A DNA stretch of 64,000 nucleotides, taken from positions 42,225 to 106,224 of the forward strand of contig NZ_RXYB01000013.1 in NCBI RefSeq assembly GCF_008086615.1, in the 5' to 3' direction. Below the pieces are notes generated by a model that did no database searches, was not told the DNA's origin, and worked only from the letters and a program-made list of their open reading frames with translations. The translations under genes were made by a program, and so were the position numbers. Shown piece by piece: positions 27,218 through 37,110 of this stretch (position 1 is its first letter; each line of letters starts with the position of its first letter). This stretch comes from Acetobacterium tundrae (lineage in GTDB: Bacteria; Bacillota; Clostridia; Eubacteriales; Eubacteriaceae).

Positions 27218-28567
27218 TTATCTATTTAATATTCTAATCAGGCTTTCTCCATCAACAGGCACTCCTGCAACTTTAACACCAAGAGTTTCAGTAAGTTCTT
27301 CTAGGGTCCAATCATCCAGTAGGACTTGAGTGCCCTGTCGAAGTGCATTTTCCGGAATTAGCAGTAAATCTCTTTCATTTTCAGATAGTTTAGGTTTGAT
27401 TTGTTCAACAATATCTTTACCTGTTATTAACCCAGAAACGGTAATGGCATCGCCAAAAAAATTATTATTTATAGGATAAACAATCACATCAAGTTTGGGC
27501 ATCACTTTTTTTAGGTCATTCATCAGATTAGTCATAAAAGTATTAGCAAGGCGGCCGGTAATAATGCCAATTTTATGATGCACAGTATCTGATAAAGGTG
27601 CTAATATAATGGAATCGTTGCTATAGTCATTTTCATAATTTTCTGCTGCGCTTTCAAGGCTCTCCTTAAAATCAGCCATCATCCCTACCCCATTTTCGAT
27701 TTGGGGGAACCCATTGTAGTATGAAACCTCTGGTATGGGGACATCTGCTAAAAGAAAGAATTCATCACTGGGATAAACAAAACCATCGGCATGTCTTTCT
27801 TTCATCTCTAGATGGACTTTATTGATAATATCCAGTGTTTTTAACGCCTGATCCTGATTAAAGACACATAATTCAGCTAAACCATGTCGATGCCTGGAAA
27901 GCCCTACTGGCACAACAGAGACAGATTGTAGGACAGGATAAAATGCCTTTAAATCCTTCAGAGTATTTTTAAGTTCCTCACCATCATTATAACCAGGAAC
28001 CAAAACAATTTGCCCATTCATTTGGATATGATTGGCCCGAAATTTTTCAAGATAAAACATAACATCCCCGGCAAACCGATTATTGAGCATCTTGCAGCGA
28101 AGCTCAGGATTTGTGGTGTGAATGGATAAATTCATTGGCATAATTCGGTATCGGATGATGCGATTAAGTTCATCCGTGGTAAGATTTGTCATAGTGATAT
28201 AATTTCCTGTCAAAAAAGACAATCGCTCGTCATCATCTTTCACATAAAGACTTTCACGCATACCTGAGGGTAATTGATCGATAAAACAAAAGATACAGTT
28301 GTTTTTGCATGTTTTGGTTTCAAGCATTTCCTCGGGAAATTCAATGCCTAAATCCGCTTCAAAATCTTTTTCAATATCCAGCTCCCAGATCTCACCATCC
28401 GGCTTTTCGATTTCCACAAGCAGAGTTTCATCCGCTATTAAATAGCGATAATCCAGCACATCCTTCACAGACATGCCATTTATTGAAAGCAGAAGATCAC
28501 CGGCTTCTACTTCCATTTCTTTCAATATACTATTATTCTGTACGCCCTCAATTATAAACTTTTTCAA
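27218..28567 (-). CDS. DUF512 family protein: PDZ-like domain and radical SAM-like cluster motif
   Basis: The 449-residue protein begins with a PDZ-like domain (ILKEMEVEAGDLLLSINGMSVKDVLD, residues about 14-40). A CKNNCIFC (CxxxCxxC) cluster motif follows at about residue 107, and then a TIM-barrel-like region with the DUF512 block (AGVPVDGESLIRIL near the end). Proteins of this family are common next to der in Clostridia; the function is unknown. It lies 106 bases upstream of der on the same strand. Confidence 0.88.
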   Translation of the reverse strand: MKKFIIEGVQNNSILKEMEVEAGDLLLSINGMSVKDVLDYRYLIADETLLVEIEKPDGEIWELDIEKDFEADLGIEFPEEMLETKTCKNNCIFCFIDQLPSGMRESLYVKDDDERLSFLTGNYITMTNLTTDELNRIIRYRIMPMNLSIHTTNPELRCKMLNNRFAGDVMFYLEKFRANHIQMNGQIVLVPGYNDGEELKNTLKDLKAFYPVLQSVSVVPVGLSRHRHGLAELCVFNQDQALKTLDIINKVHLEMKERHADGFVYPSDEFFLLADVPIPEVSYYNGFPQIENGVGMMADFKESLESAAENYENDYSNDSIILAPLSDTVHHKIGIITGRLANTFMTNLMNDLKKVMPKLDVIVYPINNNFFGDAITVSGLITGKDIVEQIKPKLSENERDLLLIPENALRQGTQVLLDDWTLEELTETLGVKVAGVPVDGESLIRILNR

Positions 28568-28592
28568 TCCATCTCACTTATTTCTTTACAAT

Positions 28593-28624
28593 TTAAAAAC
28601 TGCCAGCAAAACTAGTCGGCAGTT
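28593..28624 (-). terminator. Terminator downstream of the QueG-like gene
   Basis: A 7-bp stem (28598-28604 with 28618-28624) is followed on the minus strand by five T. It lies between the QueG-like gene and the DUF512 gene. Confidence 0.65.
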
Positions 28625-28813
28625 CTTCTTATCTATTATATATTATTTTCTGAAAAAAAAATACCTATTTAAGAATATTTCAGCTCATTAATACATAATT
28701 TTCAATTTTTTCAAACTAATTGCGATATAATATTAAGCAAAAAATGCCGCCTTCCCGAATTTATCAAGTAATGTAGATATTATATATAACCCTGGTCTTT
28801 TAGATTCTCAGCT

Positions 28814-29533
28814 TCAATCTTTCGGTGCTGCTATTTTTTTTCCAACTGGGCACGCCACCATACAAAGCCCACACACGGCTCCCCTGCCGATGTGTTGAAA
28901 GACTTCTTTCATATACTGACTGCAGCTAAACGCATCATAAAGTTCATTTCTGGGAGTTCCCATTTTCCAAAGCCGTCCTTCAATGGCCATAGCAGGACAG
29001 GCAGTCACACAGGAGCGGCAGGAACCGCAGGAGCTCTGAGTTATCGGAATGCCAACTTGAAGAGGCGCATTGGTTAGCACCGTGCCCATCCGCACACGAG
29101 GGCCATAGTTTTCATGAATAAATAAGGCACTTCGGCCAATCCACCCGAGTCCTGATAAGACCGCCCCGGTTTTATGCTGGAAAGCACCCGTAAATGCGTC
29201 GTCCAGATCACTCACTGATTGAGAAGCCGGAATAGCCACACTGGGATATCCCATTTCTTCTAAAAACAACGAAATCCGCAAACTAATCTGATCAATGAGT
29301 CGATTAACACTTCGATAGTGACTAAAATAAGTCTGTGTGGGCTCATCCTCAATTTGGTTCAAAATGCCCTCTGAGAGTCTTACAATAATCGTAATAGCAT
29401 GAATAAATCCCATCCGTTTATTCTCTGGCAGAATTGTAATATCTGAAAAGCTAAGCTGGGTACTCCCTAAAGATTTACCAAGCGTTGTAATCGAATCGTT
29501 AAAGTTTTTATCGTCCTTTATTAATTCTTTCAT
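28814..29533 (-). CDS. QueG-like 4Fe-4S double-cluster protein
   Basis: The 239-residue protein ends with two iron-sulfur motifs: CGSCRSCVTACP and, after about 50 residues, CGLCMVACP. The segment GAVLSGLGWIGRSALFIHENYGPRVRMGTVLTN is the conserved core of epoxyqueuosine reductases and of related short corrinoid-linked reductases. It is much shorter than QueG (~380 residues) and lacks its N-terminal and HEAT parts. It therefore more likely belongs to the short 'epoxyqueuosine reductase-like' group of anaerobes, whose role is unknown. The ATG at 29533 is preferred because GGAGG overlaps the in-frame GTG at 29539. Confidence 0.82.
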   Translation of the reverse strand: MKELIKDDKNFNDSITTLGKSLGSTQLSFSDITILPENKRMGFIHAITIIVRLSEGILNQIEDEPTQTYFSHYRSVNRLIDQISLRISLFLEEMGYPSVAIPASQSVSDLDDAFTGAFQHKTGAVLSGLGWIGRSALFIHENYGPRVRMGTVLTNAPLQVGIPITQSSCGSCRSCVTACPAMAIEGRLWKMGTPRNELYDAFSCSQYMKEVFQHIGRGAVCGLCMVACPVGKKIAAPKD

Positions 29534-29656
29534 AGTCACCTCCGTGAAAATAAAATATATTATTTCTCGTTTTCCGCTCTTTTTTAAATAGTAATAGCCA
29601 AATATCCCCCTTAATATGTTACAATGATAATATCAAAAGCAAAGGTGGTGGTGTGG

Positions 29657-30178
29657 ATGCTCTTTAATTCTGAACAACAGGCTGAGGATAAACTTATAAT
29701 ACTGTATGCACTAAAAAAAATAAAAACATCCTTGACCCGTGAACAAGTTGCTCTCATCGTAATTGAGAACTTGCAAATTAGCTATTTTGATATTCAATTA
29801 TATATTGATGATTTGATAAAAGATGAATTTCTTTCAACCTTAGAATACGATGGAAAGTCTGTGCTTAGTCTTACCCCCATGGGAAAAGAAACCCTTAATG
29901 TTTTTCATGATAAAATTCCAATATACATCACGGATATGATCGATCTTTACCTTAAAGAAAACAGAGAAAAGATTTTTAAAGAAGTAAAGGTCACCGCAAA
30001 TTATCAAAAAAAGGGAGATTCTGATTTTATCGTTGAACTAAAACTTCACGAAAATAATATTGTTTTAATGGAAATCTCTCTTAATGCGCCTACTCTGAAG
30101 TTGGCTTTAGATATCTGTAATCGTTGGAAAGAAAACACCCAGGAACTTTACACGTCCGTACTTAAAGTTCTAACCTGA
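29657..30178 (+). CDS. DUF4364 family protein, winged-helix-like
   Basis: The 173-residue protein has an N-terminal helix-turn-helix-like region (residues about 8-80: EDKLIILYALKKIKTSLTREQVALIVIENLQISYFDIQ) and a beta-rich C-terminal part. This is the DUF4364 architecture found in many Clostridia; a transcription regulator role is assumed but untested. AAGGTGG at 29642-29648 supports ATG 29657, while an in-frame GTG at 29651 is possible. It is divergent from the QueG-like gene. Confidence 0.8.
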   Translation: MLFNSEQQAEDKLIILYALKKIKTSLTREQVALIVIENLQISYFDIQLYIDDLIKDEFLSTLEYDGKSVLSLTPMGKETLNVFHDKIPIYITDMIDLYLKENREKIFKEVKVTANYQKKGDSDFIVELKLHENNIVLMEISLNAPTLKLALDICNRWKENTQELYTSVLKVLT

Positions 30179-30200
30179 TCATTATTTACTACCCGTAACG

Positions 30201-30250
30201 AAAGAACCCTTTTTTGTTATCATTTGATAACCAGAAAGGGTTCTTTATTT
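30201..30250. terminator. Bidirectional terminator between the DUF4364 and P-type ATPase genes
   Basis: A 12-bp stem (30201-30212 with 30235-30246) encloses a second short inverted repeat. It lies between two convergent genes. Confidence 0.8.
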
Positions 30251-30257
30251 GTCTGTT

Positions 30258-32909
30258 TTAGAAAAATTTCTTTCGAATACTCCGTCCAATTAATTTTGTG
30301 AATTCCACCACAATAATTGGTGAAAGTGTACCGATAAAAACAATGAACCACTGTGTTGCACTCATACTAACAATGTCAAAAATAAGTTGAAAAGTTGGAA
30401 TTATCAATATGGTTAATTGCAAGGCACAGGATATTCCCAAGGCACCCCATAAATAATGATTCGTGAATAATCTTGCTGAAAACAAAGATTTTTTTTGAGC
30501 TCGAACATTAAGAGCATGTGCTAATTGAGAAAATCCTAACACTCCAAAACACATGGTTCTTGCCACTTCAACACCAAAATTCACGATCCCAATCTGATAT
30601 ACTGTCAAAGTGATTGCGGCAAGTACAATTCCCTGAAAAATAATGCGTCCGCCCAGGCCATGGGCAAAAATGCTTTCCTTGGGACTTCGCGGTCTTTCTT
30701 TCATTAGCTCAGCGCTGCTTTTTTCCACTCCCAGAGCGAGAGCCGGTAAACTATCCGTTATGAGGTTAATCCATAAAATATGAAGGGGGAGTAAAGGCTG
30801 TAACCATCCAATTATCGTGGCAATAAGCAGAATTAAAATCTCGGCAATATTGCAGGATAGCAGGAAATGAACCACCTTTTTTATGTTGGAGTAGATGCCA
30901 CGGCCTTCTTCGACGGCTGATACAATTGTCGAAAAATTGTCATCCGTCAAAATTATATCTGCCGCCTCTTTTGAAACGTCAGTTCCTATGATCCCCATGG
31001 CACAGCCAATGTTTGCCTTTTTCAGGGCAGGAGCATCATTGACTCCATCTCCGGTCATTGCAACGACACGTCCTTTTTTTTGCCATGCATCCACTATACG
31101 CACCTTGTGTTCCGGCGCAACCCGAGCAAAGACTGCAATATTATTAATTTGATCATGCAATTCTTTATCACTCATTTTTGAGAGTTCTGCACCAGTATAA
31201 GCTAAACTCTTTTTTTCGAAAATGTCGAGCTGTTTTGCAATGGCAACCGCCGTATTCTTATGATCGCCGGTGATCATTACTGTTTTTATACCAGCTTTTT
31301 TACAGATTTTAATCGATTCTTTTACTTCATCTCTCGGTGGATCAATCATTCCAGTCACGCCGCAGAAAATAAGATCCTGTTCTAAAATTTCAACGGATAC
31401 TTCTGGCATGGCATCAAAGTGCTTATACCCATAGGCAATGATACGATAAGCATCGTCAGAAAGGATATTGTTTTTTTCATTGATATCATTTATATTTTCT
31501 TCACTCATTAAAACAATTTGATTCTTTGAAAAGTAATATTTCGCACAATTCAACATATGTTCTGGTGCACCTTTTGTAAAACTGTACCAAGTATCTCCGA
31601 CTCGATGAACGGTCGTCATCATCTTCCGTTCAGAGTCAAAAGGCAGTTCCCCAACTCTAGGGAACTTTTCTATTTTTGCAGATTTGTCAAAATCAAGATT
31701 TGCAGCTAATGCGATCATTGCAACTTCGGTAGGATCACCAATTTCCTGAACGCCGTCTTTACCAGTAATAATAGAAGCATCATTGCAGAGCATTCCGATT
31801 TCGACAATCATTTTCTCAGGACCGTTCATGATCTTTTCTTTTAAATCAGATACATTACTGATTTCACCATTAGCAACTAATTTTTCAATCGTCATTTTAT
31901 TCTGGGTCAAAGTTCCCGTCTTATCTGAACAGATAACAGAGGCGCACCCTAAGGTTTCCACCGCATCCAATTTTCTAATGATCACATTTCTTGATACCAA
32001 CTTTTGAACTCCAATAGCTAAAACAACCGTAACAATTGCTGGCAAACCTTCAGGTATGGCTGCAACGGCAAGACTGACGACAGTCATAAATAACAGCAAA
32101 GGATCTCCGCCACGGATTAATCCAATCACAAATACGGCTGCACAGGCGACAATCGTACCAATTGCAAGTATCTTTCCAAGTTCCTCTAAACGTTTTTGAA
32201 GCGGAGTCTGAATAGTTTCTGTTCCCTGAATCATTCCAGCTATTTTTCCTATTTCCGAATTCATCCCAGTGGATGTTACCATATATTTGCCTCGCCCATA
32301 GCTAACAAGACTGCTCATGAATACTGAATTTCTGCGATCTCCCAGAGGAGTTTCAGGATCAATAAGGTCAATCATCGCTTTATCAACGGGTACCGATTCT
32401 CCGGTTAAAGAGGATTCTTCAATTTTTAATGAAGTTACTTCAAGTAAGCGTCCGTCAGCAGGAACAAAATCGCCAACATCCAAATACACCACATCTCCAG
32501 GCACTAATTCTTCAGATTTAATGATTTCTCGCTTGCCATTTCTTAACACCTTGGCTTCAGGAATGGTCAATTTTTTCAAAGCTTCCATTGAAGTTTGTGC
32601 CTTTTTTTCTTGGTTCGCACCGATAAAAGCGTTCATAATCACAATAATAATAATCAGTATTGCATTACTGATTTCACCCATCACGCCTGAAATAATGGCT
32701 GCAGCTAAAAGAACAAGAATTAAAATATTTTTAATTTGTAAAAGGAACATCACCGCGAACGAAGTCTTCTTTGTTTTAATTATTTTGTTTTTTCCATAAA
32801 CTCCAACACGTTCTGAAACTTCTTCAGTACTTAACCCTACCAGAGGATCAACGTCGAAAATTTTTTCAAGTTCTGATTGTTTATATAAAAAGCTTGCTTT
32901 TATTTTCAA
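30258..32909 (-). CDS. P2-type cation-transporting ATPase (Ca2+/Mn2+ efflux type)
   Basis: The 883-residue pump has the full P-type layout: an N-terminal cation ATPase domain, actuator TGES (LTGESVPVDKA), M4 motif PEGLPAIV, phosphorylation site DKTGTLTQNKM, nucleotide-binding KGAPE, hinge MTGDGVNDAPALKKA, and C-terminal helices. M5 has NIAEIL and M6 has NLITDSLPALALG, the residues that form the Ca2+-type site. The start is TTG 32909, with AGGAGG seven bases upstream. The leader looks like a riboswitch, so ion-responsive control is likely. Ca2+ and Mn2+ are both plausible substrates. Confidence 0.92.
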   Translation of the reverse strand: MKIKASFLYKQSELEKIFDVDPLVGLSTEEVSERVGVYGKNKIIKTKKTSFAVMFLLQIKNILILVLLAAAIISGVMGEISNAILIIIIVIMNAFIGANQEKKAQTSMEALKKLTIPEAKVLRNGKREIIKSEELVPGDVVYLDVGDFVPADGRLLEVTSLKIEESSLTGESVPVDKAMIDLIDPETPLGDRRNSVFMSSLVSYGRGKYMVTSTGMNSEIGKIAGMIQGTETIQTPLQKRLEELGKILAIGTIVACAAVFVIGLIRGGDPLLLFMTVVSLAVAAIPEGLPAIVTVVLAIGVQKLVSRNVIIRKLDAVETLGCASVICSDKTGTLTQNKMTIEKLVANGEISNVSDLKEKIMNGPEKMIVEIGMLCNDASIITGKDGVQEIGDPTEVAMIALAANLDFDKSAKIEKFPRVGELPFDSERKMMTTVHRVGDTWYSFTKGAPEHMLNCAKYYFSKNQIVLMSEENINDINEKNNILSDDAYRIIAYGYKHFDAMPEVSVEILEQDLIFCGVTGMIDPPRDEVKESIKICKKAGIKTVMITGDHKNTAVAIAKQLDIFEKKSLAYTGAELSKMSDKELHDQINNIAVFARVAPEHKVRIVDAWQKKGRVVAMTGDGVNDAPALKKANIGCAMGIIGTDVSKEAADIILTDDNFSTIVSAVEEGRGIYSNIKKVVHFLLSCNIAEILILLIATIIGWLQPLLPLHILWINLITDSLPALALGVEKSSAELMKERPRSPKESIFAHGLGGRIIFQGIVLAAITLTVYQIGIVNFGVEVARTMCFGVLGFSQLAHALNVRAQKKSLFSARLFTNHYLWGALGISCALQLTILIIPTFQLIFDIVSMSATQWFIVFIGTLSPIIVVEFTKLIGRSIRKKFF

Positions 32910-32938
32910 TCAAACTCCTCCTTTATATTCATATTATA

Positions 32939-33085
32939 TAAAAAGACCTTTATTTCAAAATATTTGTAAGTCTACAAAATCATTTGAAATAAAGGTCTTA
33001 CTCCAAGCTAGCCTGTTATCCAACTGGGAAAATCCCGGATTGAGGGCTGGATAAATCCTTTCGGTGAGTTATTTCCCTTTAGGAA
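32939..33085 (-). promoter_or_regulatory. Candidate metal-responsive riboswitch (yybP-ykoY-like) with terminator
   Basis: Read on the minus strand, P1 pairs UAAAGG (33076-33081) with CCUUUA (32990-32995). P2 pairs ACUC (33066-33069) with GAGU (33000-33003). The internal loop strands are GAAAUA and AAGA. Above them are a CCGAAAGG tetraloop hairpin (33056-33065) and a 7-bp stem (33016-33022 with 33048-33054) containing a GGGA/UCCC hairpin. The 3' strand of P1 is also part of a perfect 17-bp terminator (32943-32959 with 32983-32999) followed by T5. Aptamer and terminator are therefore mutually exclusive, as in the manganese riboswitch. The hallmark GGGGAGUAG and GCAAGACC appear only as GGGAAAUAA and GUAAGACC. 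Confidence 0.6.
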
Positions 33086-33136
33086 ATTCATTCATATCCT
33101 AGCATTTTAGCATATTTACTTAATCAGTAAAAGTTG

Positions 33137-35785
33137 TTATTTGTTAAAATAATCCAATCGATCTAAAACTTTCTGGATGGTCTCCTGGTATTTACGCTGT
33201 TTTTCGCGTTCCCCTGCGATTATTTTTTCAGGGGCTTTATCGGTAAACCCTTTGTTGGATAATTTTTTATTAACTCTTTCGATTTCTTGTTCAAGCTTCT
33301 TTTTCTCAGTCTCAAGACGTGTAATTTCTTTTTCCCTGTCCACTAGCTCATCCAAATTAATATAGAGTTCTAAATCTTCCACCGCAGCAGACACGTAATT
33401 GTCTTGAACATCTTCTTGAGTGATTGCAAGAACCGATGATACCGATGCCAGTTTCTGGAAATAATGAAGGGATAAATTCATTAACGCCAATCGTTCTTTA
33501 TTTTCTGAAATCATGAACAACTGGGTCTTTTTAGAATTTGGCACATCCATTTCAGCCCGAATATTTCGGATGCTTCGGATGACTTCCATTAAGAACACCA
33601 CTTCTTTTTCATCTTTTGCGAAAACATAGTCTTCATTAAAATGAGGCCATTTTGCAACCATTACATCACCAGTCGTTCCTGGTAAATAACTGTTTATTTC
33701 TTCAGTGATAAAAGGTGTGAATGGATGTAACAATCGAAGGATCGTATCCAAAACCACGCGTAATGTGTACTGTGCTGAAATATTTGTCTTGTCTTCATCA
33801 CCATATAGTCTTGGTTTCACTAATTCAATGTACCAATCACAATATTCATTCCATGCAAAATCATATATTTTTGAAGCAGCAATTCCCAATTCATATTTAT
33901 CCATATTATGGTTTACTTCTTGAACAATGGTATTCATTCGGCTCAGAATCCATTTATCCGTATTTTCAAGATGTGCTAGGGCTACTTCTTTCTTATCCAT
34001 AATGTCTTCATCCAGATTCATTAGAACAAATCGCGCCGCATTCCAAATTTTATTCAGGAAATTACGACTTGCTTCAACCTTTTCATCTTGCCATCTGATA
34101 TCATTTCCTGAAGAGTTTCCAGTAATGATGGTAAAGCGAAGCGCATCAGCACTGTAGGTTTCAATGAGTTCGAGAGGATCAATCCCATTTCCAAGAGATT
34201 TGCTCATTTTTCTCCCCTGAGAATCTCTCACCAACCCATGAATATAGACATCTTTAAAAGGTACTTCCCCCATTTCAAGAATACCCATAAAAATCATACG
34301 CGCAACCCAGAAGAAAATAATATCATAGCCGGTAACAAGCACTGAAGTTGGATAGAATTTTTTTAAGTCAGCTGTGTTTTCTGGCCAGCCTAAAGTCGAG
34401 AATGGCCAAAGCCCGGAACTAAACCATGTATCCAAAACATCTTCATCCTGAGTAATATGGGACATTCCGCATTTTGGGCAGATTATGGGCGCTTCCTTAG
34501 CAACAATCATCTCACCACAATCACCGCAATAATAGGCTGGAATGCGATGTCCCCACCACAATTGACGCGAAATGCACCAGTCTCGGATATTTTCCAACCA
34601 ATTGTAATATATTTTACTGAAACGATCAGGAATAAACTCAGTTTCCCTGTTTCTGACAGCATCCAGTGCTGGCTGTGCAAGAGGTTCCATTTTCACAAAC
34701 CACTGCTCTGAAGTCAGAGTTTCTACCGTGGTACCACAGCGATAGCATTCTCCGACATTGTGCTGATGATCTTCAATCTTTTCTAGAAGCCCAAGGTCTT
34801 CTAGATCTTTTACGACTGCTACGCGGCAGTCGTAACGATCCATACCTTGATATTTTCCGGCAAGTTCATTCATAGTTCCATCATCATTGATTACACGAAT
34901 TTGTTCTAAATTATGCCGAAGGCCTACTTCATAGTCGTTTGGATCGTGGGCAGGGGTCATTTTAACCGCACCAGTTCCGAATTTCATATCCACATAATCA
35001 TCTGCCACAATGGGAATTTCTTTATTTAACAGCGGTAACATAACGTTTTTTCCAACAAGGTGACTATAACGTTCATCCTCAGGATTAACAGCGACGCCAC
35101 TATCTCCCAACATTGTTTCAGGACGGGTAGTGGCAACGACCAAATAACCTTCTCCATCGGCCAATGGGTACCGTATGTGCCAGAGATGACCTTGTTGCTC
35201 AGCGTACTCGACTTCTGCTTCAGATAAGGCTGTTTTACAGGTTGGACACCAGTTGATAATCCGGCTGCCTTTATAAATCAAACCTTTTTCATAAAGATTG
35301 ACAAAGGCTTCATTGACTGCATGACTGCATCCTTCATCCATTGTAAAACGCTCACGGCTCCAATCACAGGAGGCCCCCAGTTTTTTCAACTGATCCGTGA
35401 TCCGGGTCTTGTAAGTCATTGCCCAATCCCAGGCACGTTCCAAATAGGCTTCTCTGCCAATATCCTGTTTAGTTTTGCCTTCTTCTTCACGAAGTTTATC
35501 CACTACTTTAACTTCTGTAGCAATGCTAGCATGATCTGTTCCCGGCAACCACAATGCGGAATAACCATCCATACGTTTATATCGGACTAGAACATCCTGA
35601 AGGGTTCCATCAAATGCATGACCCATATGGAGCTGTCCGGTAATATTGGGAGGCGGCATAACAATTGTAAATGGTTCTCCGTCCGGATTCACCTCTGGCT
35701 TAAAATATCCTTTTTCCTGCCAGTATGCATAAGTTTTATCTTCAACTTCTTTGGGATTATATGTTTTTGACATTTCTTTCTTCAT
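33137..35785 (-). CDS. valS: Valyl-tRNA synthetase
   Basis: The 882-residue class I synthetase shows the HIGH motif as [21 protein letters not shown] as [13 protein letters not shown], an editing domain with [19 protein letters not shown], a pair of zinc-type Cys motifs ([12 protein letters not shown]...CPKC), and a C-terminal coiled-coil arm. AGGTGA lies six bases before ATG 35785. It starts 28 bases after the glycosyltransferase gene, so it has no T-box of its own, unlike thrS and pheST here. Confidence 0.97.
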   Translation of the reverse strand: MKKEMSKTYNPKEVEDKTYAYWQEKGYFKPEVNPDGEPFTIVMPPPNITGQLHMGHAFDGTLQDVLVRYKRMDGYSALWLPGTDHASIATEVKVVDKLREEEGKTKQDIGREAYLERAWDWAMTYKTRITDQLKKLGASCDWSRERFTMDEGCSHAVNEAFVNLYEKGLIYKGSRIINWCPTCKTALSEAEVEYAEQQGHLWHIRYPLADGEGYLVVATTRPETMLGDSGVAVNPEDERYSHLVGKNVMLPLLNKEIPIVADDYVDMKFGTGAVKMTPAHDPNDYEVGLRHNLEQIRVINDDGTMNELAGKYQGMDRYDCRVAVVKDLEDLGLLEKIEDHQHNVGECYRCGTTVETLTSEQWFVKMEPLAQPALDAVRNRETEFIPDRFSKIYYNWLENIRDWCISRQLWWGHRIPAYYCGDCGEMIVAKEAPIICPKCGMSHITQDEDVLDTWFSSGLWPFSTLGWPENTADLKKFYPTSVLVTGYDIIFFWVARMIFMGILEMGEVPFKDVYIHGLVRDSQGRKMSKSLGNGIDPLELIETYSADALRFTIITGNSSGNDIRWQDEKVEASRNFLNKIWNAARFVLMNLDEDIMDKKEVALAHLENTDKWILSRMNTIVQEVNHNMDKYELGIAASKIYDFAWNEYCDWYIELVKPRLYGDEDKTNISAQYTLRVVLDTILRLLHPFTPFITEEINSYLPGTTGDVMVAKWPHFNEDYVFAKDEKEVVFLMEVIRSIRNIRAEMDVPNSKKTQLFMISENKERLALMNLSLHYFQKLASVSSVLAITQEDVQDNYVSAAVEDLELYINLDELVDREKEITRLETEKKKLEQEIERVNKKLSNKGFTDKAPEKIIAGEREKQRKYQETIQKVLDRLDYFNK

Positions 35786-35813
35786 TTTTTCACCTGCTGA
35801 TCTTTAATGGTCT

Positions 35814-36926
35814 TTATTGTGCAATTAAACTTTGACATAACTCAATGGTTTTACTCATGGAGCGTTTTTGTGCTTCTTCCGACATATTCTCCGACATGCG
35901 TTTAATAATGTATTTATTTTCAAACAAGAAATCAACCATTGAGGTTAAATCCTTAATCTTATCGACCTTGATTGCCATACCACCATCAACCAGGTAATCT
36001 GCATTTTCTTCTTCTTGTCCTGGATAGTAAAAAGGAATAATCATGGGAATATTTTTTACAATGGCCTCTGTTGTCGTAAGTCCACCAGGTTTTGAAATGA
36101 TGGCATCAGATTGATCCATAAGTTCTGAAACGTTATTAACGAAACCATGAACTTCTACAATTTTATTTTGACAGGTTTCTCGGCTAATGAGATTTCGAAT
36201 TTCTTTTTCCATTTTTACATTATTTCCACAAACAACAATAATGCGGATTTTCTCTTTGACCTTTAGCAAAGCAGAAAATGCTTTTTCCATTTGTTTACTG
36301 CCCAAGCTGCCAGCCATCAATAAAATGGTCCCAACAACATCTGTTGTTTCTTTTTTATTAAGATGATTATTTTCCAAAAATGTTTGTCGAACGGGAATTC
36401 CATAAGGAAAAATTATTTTTTCATCTACTCCTTTTTCCACCATAGTTTGCTTTGTATAATCACTTCCCACCACATAGGCATCAATCATTTTCTTTAAATA
36501 AATGGTATGAATCTTATAATCGGTAACAATCGACAGCACTGGTACATTAAATGCACCATGTTCTTTGAGGGTTCCCAAAACATTGGTTACAAACGGATGG
36601 GTTGTTATGATCAGATCCGGCTTGCCGGATTTAATTAAAGGAACAATATCTGGGTTCATGATCTTTGTGAGCACTTGGAATATCCCCTTCTGAAAGCGAT
36701 TCATATTGTTAAACTGATTGTACATTTGCTCATAGAGCTTTGGTATGTTCACCACCATCTGCTGATAGCCTTTGGTTATGAGTCGATCAAGAGCTACGTT
36801 TATTTCCTTAAAAGCATCATATACTTCTGTCTGATAACCGACCTCATCGAGGGATTCTTTTAAAGACTGAGCTGCCAAATTGTGACCGGCGCCCGTTGAT
36901 GCTGTGAAAATAAACACCTTTGCCAT
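35814..36926 (-). CDS. GT28-type glycosyltransferase (processive diacylglycerol glucosyltransferase-like)
   Basis: The 370-residue protein resembles UgtP/MGDG synthase enzymes, which transfer glucose or galactose to diacylglycerol on the cytoplasmic membrane face. It has the N-terminal FTASTGAGHNLAAQSLK acceptor motif, the long helix-rich insertion typical of this group, and the donor-site motif SDAIISKPGGLTTTEAI near residue 285. ATG 36926 is eight bases after the stop of the small membrane protein gene and uses the AGG in its tail as a weak ribosome binding site, suggesting coupling. It is part of a proB-small ORF-GT-valS run. Confidence 0.86.
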   Translation of the reverse strand: MAKVFIFTASTGAGHNLAAQSLKESLDEVGYQTEVYDAFKEINVALDRLITKGYQQMVVNIPKLYEQMYNQFNNMNRFQKGIFQVLTKIMNPDIVPLIKSGKPDLIITTHPFVTNVLGTLKEHGAFNVPVLSIVTDYKIHTIYLKKMIDAYVVGSDYTKQTMVEKGVDEKIIFPYGIPVRQTFLENNHLNKKETTDVVGTILLMAGSLGSKQMEKAFSALLKVKEKIRIIVVCGNNVKMEKEIRNLISRETCQNKIVEVHGFVNNVSELMDQSDAIISKPGGLTTTEAIVKNIPMIIPFYYPGQEEENADYLVDGGMAIKVDKIKDLTSMVDFLFENKYIIKRMSENMSEEAQKRSMSKTIELCQSLIAQ

Positions 36927-36933
36927 ATTCAAC

Positions 36934-37089
36934 CTAGTCTTCAAATTCTTTCGTGAATTTGTAGTTAACCCGTTTCAATCTACCGCCAATGGCTTTTTCT
37001 CTTCTTCTTTCACCAAAATAAAACCCACCAAAAACCATTAACATACCTGCCATAATAACAGAAATTCCAACAAATATTTTCTTAACCAT
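36934..37089 (-). CDS. Small single-pass membrane protein, 51 residues
   Basis: This short gene was found by reading the gap between proB and the glycosyltransferase. ATG (37087-37089) is preceded by GGAGGG. The product starts MVKKIFVGISVIMAGMLMVF, has one membrane helix at about residues 4-24, and continues with a basic cytoplasmic tail (FGERRREKAIGGRLKR). It ends in TAG at 36934-36936, eight bases before the next start. The strong ribosome binding site, plausible topology and tight packing support a real gene; the family is not recognised. It may help to place or regulate the glycosyltransferase. Confidence 0.7.
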   Translation of the reverse strand: MVKKIFVGISVIMAGMLMVFGGFYFGERRREKAIGGRLKRVNYKFTKEFED

Positions 37090-37110
37090 AGTAGCCCTCC
37101 ATTCTAAATC

